From NCBI RefSeq assembly GCF_038622445.1, contig NZ_CP152019.1, positions 620,001 to 684,000 on the forward strand: 64,000 bases of DNA, given 5' to 3'. The position numbers and the translations under genes were made by a program. This document shows positions 1 to 8,143 of this stretch, in pieces. The notes beneath the pieces were generated by a model. That model did not search any database and was not told where the DNA came from. It saw nothing but the letters and a program-made list of their open reading frames with translations. The DNA comes from Sporosarcina sp. FSL K6-1522 (lineage in GTDB: Bacteria > Bacillota > Bacilli > Bacillales_A > Planococcaceae). Position 1 is the first letter of the stretch. Each line of letters opens with the position of its first letter.

Positions 1-884
1 TCAAGTGCCACATCTTCCGCTTTATCCTTACCACGTCGTCGTGTCCCCGCAATCGGATTCGTCATCACTTTACGATCCGAAACGCGAACCAAACTTTCTG
101 GCGATGTCCCGACAACGACATGATCGTCAAATTCCATATAGTACATATAAGGAGAAGGATTACGTTTTCTTAGTTTCCGATAAAGAGAGAACGGATCGCC
201 TTTGAAATCAGCTACTAGCCTTCTCGACAGCACAACTTGTTCAACTTCGCCTGCTTCGATATGGCCTTTTGCTTCACGCACCAACGCTTCAAACTGCTGT
301 TGTGTTACCGAACTCGTATAATCGGAGATTTCAAAAGTGGTATCCTCTTTTTCTGGACCCGACAACATATTTTCCGCCAATGCATCTAAGTCAGGAACAC
401 TTCGCACTTCATTGATTTCTGTATGCAGCAACGTCACTTCATTCAACACATGGTCGAAAACGACGATGGTTTCATAGATATTAAAGTTCACATCGGGAAA
501 TCCTAACTGCTCCTCGATTGTGCTCTCACCTTTACGCGCTGCCCCGTAGCCGACATAACCGACCGCACCACCTGAGAATGGGAAATCAATATCATCTGTA
601 ATTTGTGGCATCAACCTCTTCAGTAATACAAACAAGTCGCCTTCATGGCTATATTTCTTGCCTGTCGCGTAGACATGCTCTTCAATCTTTCCGTCCCGCC
701 CACTATAGGATTTCACTGGGTCCATGCCCATGAAGGAATAACGTCCTGACCCATCATGTTTGGAAGAACTTTCAAGCAAAAACTTCCGCTCACCTTGCAT
801 TCTTCGAAAGATTAATATAGGCGTTAAGGAATCACCATTCACCTTTTTCATCGTTGTCCGCAAGCTCATCTTTTCTGTACTCAT
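1..884 (-). CDS. trpE: Anthranilate synthase component I (TrpE), N-terminal part, cut by window start
   Basis: Catalyses chorismate plus glutamine-derived ammonia to anthranilate, the first committed step of tryptophan synthesis, in the cytoplasm. About 295 residues are visible; the C-terminal catalytic half lies off the window. The LLES motif near residue 35, the tryptophan feedback site of the family, follows an ERKF segment. Further on come a PFSGGAVGY segment and a VVLSRR segment typical of chorismate-binding enzymes. The start is the ATG at 884, with GGAGAG just upstream; the ATG 5 bases earlier stops at once. It lies behind a tryptophan T-box leader and is expected to be expressed when uncharged tRNA-Trp accumulates. 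The remaining trp genes presumably follow beyond base 1. Recognition is from conserved segments, without alignment. Confidence 0.93.
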   Translation of the reverse strand, partial: MSTEKMSLRTTMKKVNGDSLTPILIFRRMQGERKFLLESSSKHDGSGRYSFMGMDPVKSYSGRDGKIEEHVYATGKKYSHEGDLFVLLKRLMPQITDDIDFPFSGGAVGYVGYGAARKGESTIEEQLGFPDVNFNIYETIVVFDHVLNEVTLLHTEINEVRSVPDLDALAENMLSGPEKEDTTFEISDYTSSVTQQQFEALVREAKGHIEAGEVEQVVLSRRLVADFKGDPFSLYRKLRKRNPSPYMYYMEFDDHVVVGTSPESLVRVSDRKVMTNPIAGTRRRGKDKAEDVAL

Positions 885-943
885 CTCATCTCTCCTTATC
901 TCGTCTGTTTTACTAAAAAGGAATCCGATTCTATAAAATAGAA

Positions 944-1260
944 AAAGTCCTCTGCAAAAGGACAGGATAGTCCGATTGCAGAGGACGGAATTGACCGCGT
1001 TGCCACCTCTAATTGAAGCATTGCTGCTTCCACTTAGCGTGTCAGTTGGATCTGACACATCCCGTAACGTAGGATTCACGTCTTCCTTGAAAAAAATAGT
1101 CAAGGTAGCTCTCATAAGTCCATTCACACCGGCTGCGAATCAGTTCTCACCATCCACTGACTCTCTACAATCGCACACCTGCGCTACTCTTCTTATTCAA
1201 TAATTTCTCTTCTATGCTCATCTCATCTGTTCTATGGGAGGCGCCGCTCCCGGCACCCTC
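944..1260 (-). promoter_or_regulatory. T-box leader, tryptophan-specific
   Basis: Read on the minus strand, this leader has the canonical T-box order. An AGAGAGTC/GGTGAGAACTG stem I segment lies at about 1141-1170. A specifier loop GAA-TGG-ACT follows, with the TGG tryptophan codon at 1120-1122. The T-box AGGTGGCAACGCGG sits at 995-1008. An intrinsic terminator overlaps the antiterminator. Uncharged tRNA-Trp should pair with the specifier codon and the T-box bulge to stabilise the antiterminator and allow transcription into trpE. The TGG assignment fits the downstream gene. Confidence 0.93.
947..986 (-). terminator. T-box attenuator terminator
   Basis: An 11-bp stem (GTCCTCTGCAA paired with TTGCAGAGGAC) is followed by a T-rich run on the minus strand, 60 bases upstream of the trpE start. 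It is the OFF structure of the T-box leader. Confidence 0.9.
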
Positions 1261-1290
1261 TGCCCAAATCCGAACAAAAAAGTTATTCCT

Positions 1291-1319
1291 ATCTTAGTAC
1301 GGAGAGAAAGAATTGTCAA
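1291..1319 (-). promoter_or_regulatory. Sigma-A promoter of the trp leader
   Basis: TTGACA (1314-1319) and TAAGAT (1291-1296) are separated by exactly 17 bp on the minus strand. Transcription would start near 1284 and run into the T-box. Confidence 0.88.
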
Positions 1320-1431
1320 CCTTTTCTGTTTAGTCATCTTTATTCAGCCAAGGCATCTTTGAAGAGTTCTAGGCAGTCGTTTGTTTTCCAATGCGGTATA
1401 CTTAATGCATTAACTAAAGCAGGTGATCCTA

Positions 1432-2136
1432 ATGAGAATTAACAAATACTTAAGCGAAGCAGGCATTGTTTCCCGGCGCGGTGCCGATAAATGGATTGCA
1501 GACGGACGTATTACGATTAACGGGCAGCTTGCCGAGCTCGGCAGCAAAGTGGCAGAGGGCGATGATGTCCGTGCAGACGGCAAGCCTGTGAAAGTAGAGG
1601 AACAACTCGTCTACATTGCACTCAATAAGCCTGTCGGCATTACGAGTACAACAGAGCGTCACATCAAAGGAAATGTCGTCGATTTCGTTAACCATCCCCT
1701 CCGTATTTTCCATATCGGTCGACTCGACAAAGACTCAGATGGACTGTTACTTCTGACAAACGATGGCGATATCGTCAATGAAATCTTGCGCGAAGAACAC
1801 GGCCATGAAAAAGAATACATCGTCACTGTCGATTCTCCCATTACCAAAGCATTCATCGACAAAATGGAATCGGGCGTTAAAATTTTAGGAACCGTAACCA
1901 AACCATGCAAAGTCAAACAACTCGGTCCTCGCACATTCAACATTACATTGACACAAGGCCTTAACAGGCAAATCCGTCGCATGTGTTCTGCACTCGGCTA
2001 CAATGTCCGCAATTTACAACGCACACGTATCTTAAATATCCATCTTGGCGACTTGCCAAACGGACAATGGCGTGATTTAACACAAGAAGAACTTACTGAA
2101 ATGTTTAAGATGATGAACTACAAACCAAAACGATGA
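1432..2136 (+). CDS. rluF: 23S rRNA pseudouridine synthase, RluF type
   Basis: Isomerises a uridine to pseudouridine in 23S rRNA (position 2604 in E. coli RluF); soluble, acting on ribosomal RNA. The 234-residue protein has an N-terminal S4 RNA-binding domain (about residues 1-55: RINKYLSEAGIVSRR) and an RsuA/RluF catalytic domain. The GRLDKDSDGLL motif carries the catalytic Asp near residue 99, and the QGLNRQIRRM segment near the C terminus is typical of the RluE/RluF branch. The ATG at 1432 is preferred over the in-frame GTG at 1423 because AGGTGA lies 5 bases before it. It stands alone, with a terminator right after it. RluE cannot be fully excluded, but VDFVNH and ILGTVTK match RluF. Confidence 0.9.
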   Translation: MRINKYLSEAGIVSRRGADKWIADGRITINGQLAELGSKVAEGDDVRADGKPVKVEEQLVYIALNKPVGITSTTERHIKGNVVDFVNHPLRIFHIGRLDKDSDGLLLLTNDGDIVNEILREEHGHEKEYIVTVDSPITKAFIDKMESGVKILGTVTKPCKVKQLGPRTFNITLTQGLNRQIRRMCSALGYNVRNLQRTRILNIHLGDLPNGQWRDLTQEELTEMFKMMNYKPKR

Positions 2137-2140
2137 GGAA

Positions 2141-2185
2141 AAGCTGTTCTGCATTGGGGACTCCCATGCGGAACAGCTTTTTATT
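2141..2185 (+). terminator. Intrinsic terminator after rluF
   Basis: AAGCTGTTCTGCAT pairs with ATGCGGAACAGCTT (one G-T mismatch) and is followed by TTTTATT, just downstream of the rluF stop. Confidence 0.88.
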
Positions 2186-2256
2186 GATGATCAGGTGATT
2201 TCTTGTGTCTAATTGCATCATTCATCACCTATCGAACGCCATTATTGGGTCTATTC

Positions 2257-2265
2257 TGGTATAAT
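2257..2265 (+). promoter_or_regulatory. Extended -10 promoter
   Basis: TGGTATAAT is a perfect extended -10 element, 31 bases before the small membrane protein gene. No good -35 box is visible at 17 bp, which is usual for extended -10 promoters. Confidence 0.65.
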
Positions 2266-2295
2266 AGTGAGAAAGAAATTTAGGGGAGGATTCGA

Positions 2296-2505
2296 ATGAA
2301 ACTAAAAAAGTTAACAGGTAAACAACGGCTTGCGATTATAGCGCCATTGACATTTGTCATGATGGCCTTTCTAGTCGGAGCTCAGTCTTATTTTAATAAC
2401 AAGGAAATAGGATTCGCGAGTACGGAGTGTTTAGAACAAGGTGGCTCCATAACCGTAGAAACTTCTTTTTTAGCACTCGAGTATTCTTTTTCCTGTGATA
2501 ATTAA
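2296..2505 (+). CDS. Small single-pass membrane protein, unknown function
   Basis: I do not recognise this 69-residue protein. It has a basic N terminus (MKLKKLTGKQR) and one hydrophobic segment at about residues 12-31, followed by a polar tail of some 38 residues with two cysteines (TECLEQ and a C near the end). That could be an exported domain held by an N-terminal anchor, with a possible disulfide. The ATG has a strong GGGGAGG ribosome site and an extended -10 promoter upstream, so it is probably expressed. The 213 bases after it contain no clear gene. Confidence 0.7.
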   Translation: MKLKKLTGKQRLAIIAPLTFVMMAFLVGAQSYFNNKEIGFASTECLEQGGSITVETSFLALEYSFSCDN

Positions 2506-2718
2506 TCAATAACGTTCGTTACAATCACTCTAGAACTCTGAATAGATCGGTGCTTAGCAACAGCTTATTTTAATCAAATCAGTTGTCTATATCATTCAAC
2601 TGCCATACAATAAAAATAACTGAACATTGCGACCACATATAAAAGGAATGATGTCACCATCAGAAATAGAAGGAATACGGCATTTGCTACTAAAACTCTC
2701 CGATTATTTTCGATTGTA

Positions 2719-3108
2719 TTGCTAATCATCGTGGCCATCGTCATAACACTGACTGCTTTTCTTAACTTCTATCCTGGAGGATATTCGTTAGAAACAAGTA
2801 ATAGTGAAATCGTGATTGAAAAAGGAATGCTAAAAAAAGAAGCCTATACCTTTAACATAACAAAGGATAACGAGCTGACAATCGCTTTACTAGAATATGA
2901 CATCAACTTTGTCAAAACTCTATGGTATGTAAGTATAATCTCTATGACAGCCATCTTAATCGGATCAGCAAACTTTTTAAGAATCAAAAACAAAATCGCT
3001 TTCACCATAACTATAACGGTATTTATTATATTATTGTTGATTATATTCGCTTCGTATATGAACTCCATCAATAACATAGAAAGCCTCATTTTATCTTTGA
3101 AAAAATAA
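2719..3108 (+). CDS. Membrane protein of unknown function, N terminus uncertain
   Basis: An open frame of 129 codons starts at a TTG with no convincing ribosome site. The product would have three hydrophobic segments (about residues 1-15, 73-90 and 96-115) and a short exposed stretch (GYSLETSNSEIVIEKG) between the first two. The frame is open back to 2620 but has no ATG, GTG or TTG there. A pair of ATGs at 2648/2651 lies in another frame that ends at 2724, just inside this one. The gene may use a weak start or may have lost its original 5' end by a frameshift. A bidirectional terminator follows. No family is assigned. Confidence 0.45.
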   Translation: MLIIVAIVITLTAFLNFYPGGYSLETSNSEIVIEKGMLKKEAYTFNITKDNELTIALLEYDINFVKTLWYVSIISMTAILIGSANFLRIKNKIAFTITITVFIILLLIIFASYMNSINNIESLILSLKK

Positions 3109-3152
3109 AAAACGGTTCCACATCGAGAATTTCTCCGTGTGGAACCATTTTT
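3108..3152. terminator. Bidirectional terminator between converging genes
   Basis: GGTTCCACA pairs with TGTGGAACC, flanked by an A run on the left and a T run on the right, so it works for both the plus-strand membrane gene and the minus-strand carboxypeptidase gene. Confidence 0.85.
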
Positions 3153-4692
3153 AGTTGAATTGCATATTTGCAATGGCAATCGCGATTGCATCCAGCACTT
3201 CTGGTGTCGTATCATTCAAAAAGTTGTTGATCATCACAGAAAAGATCAATGTCTCATCGTTTGCTGTTTTCACATAGCCTGATAGCGCACTAACGCCATT
3301 TAATGTCCCCGTCTTCGCCTGCACATTATCTGCCGCCGCAGTCCCTTCCATCCGATTGCGCAATGTCCCGCCAATAAACCGCTCATTACTTCCCGCTACT
3401 GGGAGCGATTGTAGAAATTCCGGATACCACGGTTTCGACTGTACGTTGTAGAGAAGCTTCGATACTTCATCCGCAGTCACCAAGTTTTTATGTGACATAC
3501 CCGACCCGTCTCGCAGAAGCAACGTCGTTGTATCAATGCCCATATCGGCAAGTGTTGCTTCCATGACAGCTAGCCCTTTATCCCAACTGCCGTCCCCGCC
3601 AACTACACGCCCCATCTCTTTCACAAGTAATTCGGCATGTCCATTATTACTCAATTTCATGAATGGAATAAACAACTCTTTTAGTGGCATCGACTGTTTC
3701 GATGTGAGTAAAGTGGCTCCTTTCGGAACAGTTCTACGTGCTAATTTTGGTGTCGTAGAAAATACAATTCCCTGCTCCTCTATCGCTTGTTTGAAAATAT
3801 TTGCTGTGTAGTTCGTCGGTTCCCAAACAGAAGCCCATGAACGTGCTTTTTTTGCACCTGCTGGAATCGTCCCCGAAACAATAAGTGTATTCGAGCCATG
3901 CTGCCTTTCAACTTGGATGCTTTTCTTGCCGCCTTTGCCGACAGTCTGCGTTTTATTCACAATGGTCATATAATCATTTGCCGGCACCATGCCGACATAC
4001 CCCGCTTGTCCTACCTTTTTCGCGGGCGTTATTTCAACGATGACGGTTCCTGCATCATAGTCATCATTCGGCGACAGCGTCAACGCCGATACTTGTGCAC
4101 CCGTATAGTACGGCTCGTCCGACCAATTCAAGTCTTGAGAAAATCGAACGTCATCATACCACGTGTCATCTCCGTATATATCCCCTTGAATCGTTTGAAT
4201 GCCCGCCGCCTTTAAATCCGCTACAAATGCAGTCAACTCTTTCTTCGTCAGCGTCGGATCCCCCTGCCCTCGCAAATAAAGATTGCCCGCCAATACGCCA
4301 CTCTGCACTTTACCGTCCGTATACAATTCCGTTTGAAATGTGTAATCAGTCCCCAACGTTTCAAATGCCGCCGCACCAGTTAGTAATTTCATAACGGATG
4401 CTGGATGAACGCGTATATCGCCTAAATGTGAATAAACCACTTCACCCGATGCAGCGTTTCGGATACTAATGGCGGTCGTCGCCCCTTGCAGCCTTGCATC
4501 TGCTAACAGTGCGTTCAATTCCGGAAAATCATCATTCTTATTTGGTTCTTCTATTTTGCTTGCTGTCACAACAGGCTTGTCTACAACCGCCACTGGTTGC
4601 TCCTCATCCTTTTCCATACACTTGACTAGCGTAAACACCACTAATACCACAAGAACAATCAACCATATCACACGCTTCGTACGCCTTTTCAC
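3151..4692 (-). CDS. dacB: D-alanyl-D-alanine carboxypeptidase/endopeptidase, PBP4 family (peptidase S13)
   Basis: Trims or cleaves peptidoglycan stem peptides outside the membrane. The 513-residue protein has one N-terminal membrane segment (about residues 9-24) that may be an uncleaved anchor. All three active-site motifs of penicillin-binding proteins are present: SVMK (Ser about 99), SNN in KLSNNGHAELL, and KTG in AKTGTLNGVSALSGY. The large insertion between SxxK and SNN is the S13 hallmark. The GTG at 4692 is chosen because GGAGGGG lies 4 bases before it; an upstream TTG at 4725 has no such site. It lies downstream of the MBOAT/DHHW genes on the same strand, separated by a tandem repeat array. 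Whether it is cotranscribed is unknown. Confidence 0.9.
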   Translation of the reverse strand: MKRRTKRVIWLIVLVVLVVFTLVKCMEKDEEQPVAVVDKPVVTASKIEEPNKNDDFPELNALLADARLQGATTAISIRNAASGEVVYSHLGDIRVHPASVMKLLTGAAAFETLGTDYTFQTELYTDGKVQSGVLAGNLYLRGQGDPTLTKKELTAFVADLKAAGIQTIQGDIYGDDTWYDDVRFSQDLNWSDEPYYTGAQVSALTLSPNDDYDAGTVIVEITPAKKVGQAGYVGMVPANDYMTIVNKTQTVGKGGKKSIQVERQHGSNTLIVSGTIPAGAKKARSWASVWEPTNYTANIFKQAIEEQGIVFSTTPKLARRTVPKGATLLTSKQSMPLKELFIPFMKLSNNGHAELLVKEMGRVVGGDGSWDKGLAVMEATLADMGIDTTTLLLRDGSGMSHKNLVTADEVSKLLYNVQSKPWYPEFLQSLPVAGSNERFIGGTLRNRMEGTAAADNVQAKTGTLNGVSALSGYVKTANDETLIFSVMINNFLNDTTPEVLDAIAIAIANMQFN

Positions 4693-4796
4693 AACTTCCC
4701 CTCCCACGGTGAATAGCTTGTCCAACTCGAAAAATATGACTCACGGCAAGCCGTGGACTAGTATATGCGCGGTTGGGTGGGAGTTATGCGTGGTTT

Positions 4797-5468
4797 GGCA
4801 ACTTCATTACGCGGTTTCACGACAGGTTTACGCGCTTCGGCAGCTCCATTGCGCGGTTTCACAACAGGTTTGCGCGCTTCGGCAACTTCATTGCGCGATT
4901 TCACGACAGGTTTGCGCGCTTCGGCAGCTCCATTGCGCGGTTTCACGACAGGTTTGCGCGCTTTGGCAACTCCATTGCGCGGTTTCACAACAGGTTTGCG
5001 CGCTTTGGCAACTTCATTGCGCGGTTTCACAATAGGTTTGCGCGCTTCGGCAGCTCCATTGCGCGGTTTCACGACAGGTTTGCGCGCTTTGGCAACTCCA
5101 TTGCGCGGTTTCACAACAGGTTTGCGCGCTTTGGCAACTTCATTGCGCGGTTTCACAATAGGTTTGCGCGCTTCGGCAGCTCCATTGCGCGGTTTCACGA
5201 CAGGTTTGCGCGCTTTGGCAACTCCATTGCGCGGTTTCACAACAGGTTTGCGCGCTTTGGCAACTTCATTGCGCGGTTTCACAATAGGTTTGCGCGCTTC
5301 GGCAGCTCCATTGCGCGGTTTCACGACAGGTTTGCGCGCTTTGGCAACTCCATTGCGCGGTTTCACAACAGGTTTGCGCGCTTTGGCAACTTCATTGCGC
5401 GGTCTCACAATAGGTTTGCGCGCTTCGGCAGCTCCATTGCGCGATTACGAAACGGGTTTGCGCGCTCT
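4797..5468. repeat. Tandem array of sixteen 42-bp units, 126-bp higher-order period
   Basis: Sixteen contiguous 42-bp units run from 4797 to 5468. Units 4-6 form a 126-bp block repeated almost exactly four times (4923-5426; one base differs in the last block). The last unit is degenerate and overlaps the stop codon of the DHHW gene. One typical unit is about 60 % G+C, well above the neighbours. Because 42 is a multiple of 3 and the unit has no stops, long frames stay open in two plus-strand frames and one minus-strand frame. The minus frame would give a basic 14-residue repeat (KPRNGVAKARKPVV). The plus frame from 4773 would give ARFHDRFARFGSSI-like repeats and has three of six variable sites silent, against one of six in each other frame. 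None of these frames has a convincing ribosome site, so coding is unproven. Confidence 0.95.
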
Positions 5469-6600
5469 ACCGCCCAGCCCCCTGTGACAACCAAATCACA
5501 TTCGGATCCTTCGTAAAATTAGCCACACTATATAACAATAAAACATCCGAAATACGTTGCTCCCCCAAATAAGCAAGCACATCCGCATGATAATAACGCA
5601 AATCCAGCACATGAATTTCTTCAAAGTGATTTGCTAAAAAAGGAATAAACGCATGCGCATAGGAATCCTTCACAACCGCTAACTTACGGCCATTCTTCAA
5701 TCCAGTTTTAATCGTCACAAGCGCATGATTACCATCTAAAAACAACGAATACTGATCTCTTTTTTCAAGATAACCCCATTCATAGAAAGAATCCGATTCC
5801 TGCCCATCTTCATAGGTCACAGTTTGACTAGCTTCAAATTTTGGCAAGTAAACATCAATCTGATCCGGCTCAATCCCAATCGTATTTGCTTTCGAGTAAC
5901 GTGTCCCATAAAAATTCTCCGACACCGTCTCTATGCGAAAATCATCTTCCTCATACGCTTCAATGCCCATCGCCTTCGCTGTTTCTCTATACGCCAAATA
6001 CGCGCCGTGCATCGTCCAATGATGGTCCGTTTTAAAATATATAGGTTCATCCTTATTCAAACGCAGCACATCATAGACATCAACCACTCTCAGTACCGAA
6101 GCCAATTCCCTCTGCGCAGTCTCAAACGCTGCTCGTTCGTTCGCCGTCTGTGCAAAAAGTGGTAATTTATCCTCGTACAATGAAACCGAGGTCGGTGCGA
6201 GCAACAAATACGACTGAATCCCCTTCGCTCGCAAAGCAAAATCCTTCACGTAATTTTGGTTTTTCACAAACTGATCGCCGGGCTCATCAAACGGTTCAAT
6301 CAAAAATCCATCTTCACCAAAAAAGACACCGTTATTTTCCTTTTTCAATACCCCCCGTTCAGCCAATGCCTTTAGCTGCACCCACTCATCCTTCCACCTA
6401 AACTGATCGACCAAATACGTCTCAAAACGCTCTGTAAACTTGCCAGAAGTAAATTGAGCCAACGACCATGCAGGCATTTGTGCCAACGGCCGATTTTCTC
6501 GCTCAGAAAAAGGACGGTCGCTAGACATCACATTCAATAAACCCACTCCAAAAATAAAGAGCAGAAACGCACCTACAAACCACTTTTTATAAATAAGCAA
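5467..6600 (-). CDS. DHHW-family protein, extracytoplasmic acyl-transfer partner (AlgX/DltD-like)
   Basis: Such proteins are thought to work with a membrane MBOAT acyltransferase to acylate a surface polymer outside the membrane. The 377-residue protein has an N-terminal membrane segment (about residues 7-24), then the ERENRPLAQMP segment usual after the signal anchor in AlgJ/AlgX-like proteins. The DHHW motif (TDHHWTMHGAY, Asp about 191) defines the family, and a KDSYAHAF segment (about residue 310) fits the SGNH-like serine block of AlgX relatives. The MBOAT gene ends 50 bases upstream and the DUF4358 lipoprotein gene lies before that. The target polymer is not known. The stop codon falls inside the last unit of the 42-bp array. 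Confidence 0.82.
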   Translation of the reverse strand: MLIYKKWFVGAFLLFIFGVGLLNVMSSDRPFSERENRPLAQMPAWSLAQFTSGKFTERFETYLVDQFRWKDEWVQLKALAERGVLKKENNGVFFGEDGFLIEPFDEPGDQFVKNQNYVKDFALRAKGIQSYLLLAPTSVSLYEDKLPLFAQTANERAAFETAQRELASVLRVVDVYDVLRLNKDEPIYFKTDHHWTMHGAYLAYRETAKAMGIEAYEEDDFRIETVSENFYGTRYSKANTIGIEPDQIDVYLPKFEASQTVTYEDGQESDSFYEWGYLEKRDQYSLFLDGNHALVTIKTGLKNGRKLAVVKDSYAHAFIPFLANHFEEIHVLDLRYYHADVLAYLGEQRISDVLLLYSVANFTKDPNVIWLSQGAGR

Positions 6601-6616
6601 TGCGCTCCCTCCATCA

Positions 6617-6650
6617 ATTACGTCTCGGCGTAATAGCCGCCTGAGTTAAG
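6617..6650 (+). repeat. Copy of a small dispersed intergenic repeat
   Basis: AATTACGTCTCGGCGTAAT closely matches the start of the element at 19435 (AATTACGCCTCGAAGTAAT) and resembles the one at 55571. It is a short imperfect hairpin in the 50-base gap between the MBOAT and DHHW genes. Confidence 0.5.
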
Positions 6651-8060
6651 TTAAAAGCGAAAATAAAGAAACGGATTATACGAATCATCCGCTAAATAAG
6701 CCGTTGCCAACACAAGGATGAGCAGACAACATACAGGAATCACAACATCCTCCATCATTTGATTCCACCGTGGAATCCTCTCCCTCAACACTCGCCAAAC
6801 TGGCATGGCTCCCAAAAACGCCAGCAAAAAGAGAATGGCATTTGTATAAGCATCATATAAAAATTGCTCATTCATCAGGACTTGCCCTGAAAACCCAAAC
6901 ATGATTTTCAAATAGCTCACACTCATCGACAGATCCTCAAAAACGAACAATGCCCAACTAACCATCACAATAACAAATGCATAAACATGTTGAAACACAG
7001 GGTGTAGCCTTTCAAGAACCGTCAGTAAGCCTGCCTTTTCAATCGCAATAACGGCACCAAAATAGAGCCCCCACACCACGTAATTCCAAGCTGCTCCATG
7101 CCATAACCCCGTCAAACCCCAAACAATAAATAAATTTACATACAACCGAGACTTCCCTTTTCGACTCCCACCCAAAGGTATATAAACATAGTCCCGAAAC
7201 CAAGCGCCCAGCGTCATATGCCATCTTCGCCAAAACTCCGTAATGCTCCGGGACACAAATGGGTAATTGAAGTTCTTAGGAAAATGAAAGCCGAACATTT
7301 TTCCAAGCCCAACGGCCATATCAGAGTACCCGCTAAAATCGAAATAGATTTGCAACCCGAACGCCGCAATCCCCATCCACGCCGACAAAACTGATAACTC
7401 TCCCGGACTTTGCTGCTGAATTTCACTCCATAGAAACCCCATATTATTCGCCAGTAATACCTTCTTCCCAAGGCCAATCAAAAAAATCTGCACGCCTTCT
7501 GAAAACTGGTCGAGCGTGACACGTCGATTTTGCAACTCTCGTTCAATAATTTCATAACGCACAATTGGACCCGCAATGAGCTGGGGAAATAAACAAACAT
7601 ATAGCGCAAGCGTCAACGGATTCCGCTGTGCCTTCACACGCCCTCGATATACATCAATGGCATATGACATCGTTTGGAACGTATAAAAAGACAATCCAAT
7701 CGGCAATGGCAAGTCCAACGTACCAATCGTCGTACCGACTAGCTGATTGACACTGTCAATTAAAAAATCCGCATACTTGAAAAAAGACAGCACACTCAAA
7801 TTGAGGACAATCGATGACAGCAACCCAATTCGTGCCTTCATCGGTGACGTTAAACGGTACTTTTGAATAAACAATCCATGAAAATAATCCGTAACTGCTG
7901 AAAAAAGCATTAAGAAAATATAAACAGGTTCTCCCCACGCATAAAATAACAAACTAACAATCAAGAGAATGCCATTCTTCATCTTTCTTGGTCCGCAAAA
8001 ATATAGAAGTAATGTAATCGGTAAAAAGAAAAATAGAAATAATAAGCTACTAAATACCAA
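6651..8060 (-). CDS. MBOAT-family membrane O-acyltransferase (AlgI-like)
   Basis: Polytopic membrane enzyme that passes an acyl, usually acetyl, group across the membrane for O-acylation of a surface polysaccharide or wall polymer. The 469-residue length and roughly a dozen hydrophobic segments fit AlgI/PatA-type proteins. Typical motifs are FYTFQTMSYAIDVYRG (about 125-140), FDFSGYSDMAVGLGKMFG (about 237-255), TEFWRRWHMTLGAWFRDYVYIPLGG and WHGAAWNYVVWG, whose His (about 319) is the proposed catalytic residue. The gene lies between the DUF4358 lipoprotein and DHHW genes, a set often found together. A hairpin in front of it may tune its level relative to the lipoprotein. Peptidoglycan, teichoic acid and exopolysaccharide are all possible substrates. 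Confidence 0.9.
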   Translation of the reverse strand: MVFSSLLFLFFFLPITLLLYFCGPRKMKNGILLIVSLLFYAWGEPVYIFLMLFSAVTDYFHGLFIQKYRLTSPMKARIGLLSSIVLNLSVLSFFKYADFLIDSVNQLVGTTIGTLDLPLPIGLSFYTFQTMSYAIDVYRGRVKAQRNPLTLALYVCLFPQLIAGPIVRYEIIERELQNRRVTLDQFSEGVQIFLIGLGKKVLLANNMGFLWSEIQQQSPGELSVLSAWMGIAAFGLQIYFDFSGYSDMAVGLGKMFGFHFPKNFNYPFVSRSITEFWRRWHMTLGAWFRDYVYIPLGGSRKGKSRLYVNLFIVWGLTGLWHGAAWNYVVWGLYFGAVIAIEKAGLLTVLERLHPVFQHVYAFVIVMVSWALFVFEDLSMSVSYLKIMFGFSGQVLMNEQFLYDAYTNAILFLLAFLGAMPVWRVLRERIPRWNQMMEDVVIPVCCLLILVLATAYLADDSYNPFLYFRF

Positions 8061-8113
8061 ATCATCACTCCTTTGTCCGCAAAATCATCGTTTCCACAGT
8101 TTTTCATCAAATC

Positions 8114-8140
8114 AAAAGGCGCTTATTCAGCGCCTTTCAT
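8114..8140 (-). terminator. Hairpin between lipoprotein and MBOAT genes
   Basis: AAAGGCGC pairs with GCGCCTTT on the minus strand, followed by TTGATTTG. It ends 54 bases before the MBOAT start and just after the lipoprotein stop. The T run is short, so it may be a leaky intra-operon terminator. Confidence 0.55.
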
Positions 8141-8143
8141 GCA

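Noticed and set aside
976..1203. 75-codon plus-strand open frame
   Set aside because: It is antisense to the T-box leader, whose conserved elements explain the sequence; no ribosome site.
4797..5468. CRISPR array
   Set aside because: Units are directly contiguous with no unique spacers, and there are no cas genes.
4469..5516. Long open frames on both strands through the 42-bp array
   Set aside because: Frames stay open because the 42-base unit has no stops; no ribosome site supports any one, so none is listed as a gene.
5824..6401. Plus-strand frames antisense to the DHHW gene
   Set aside because: Shadows of a well-supported minus-strand gene; low-complexity products.
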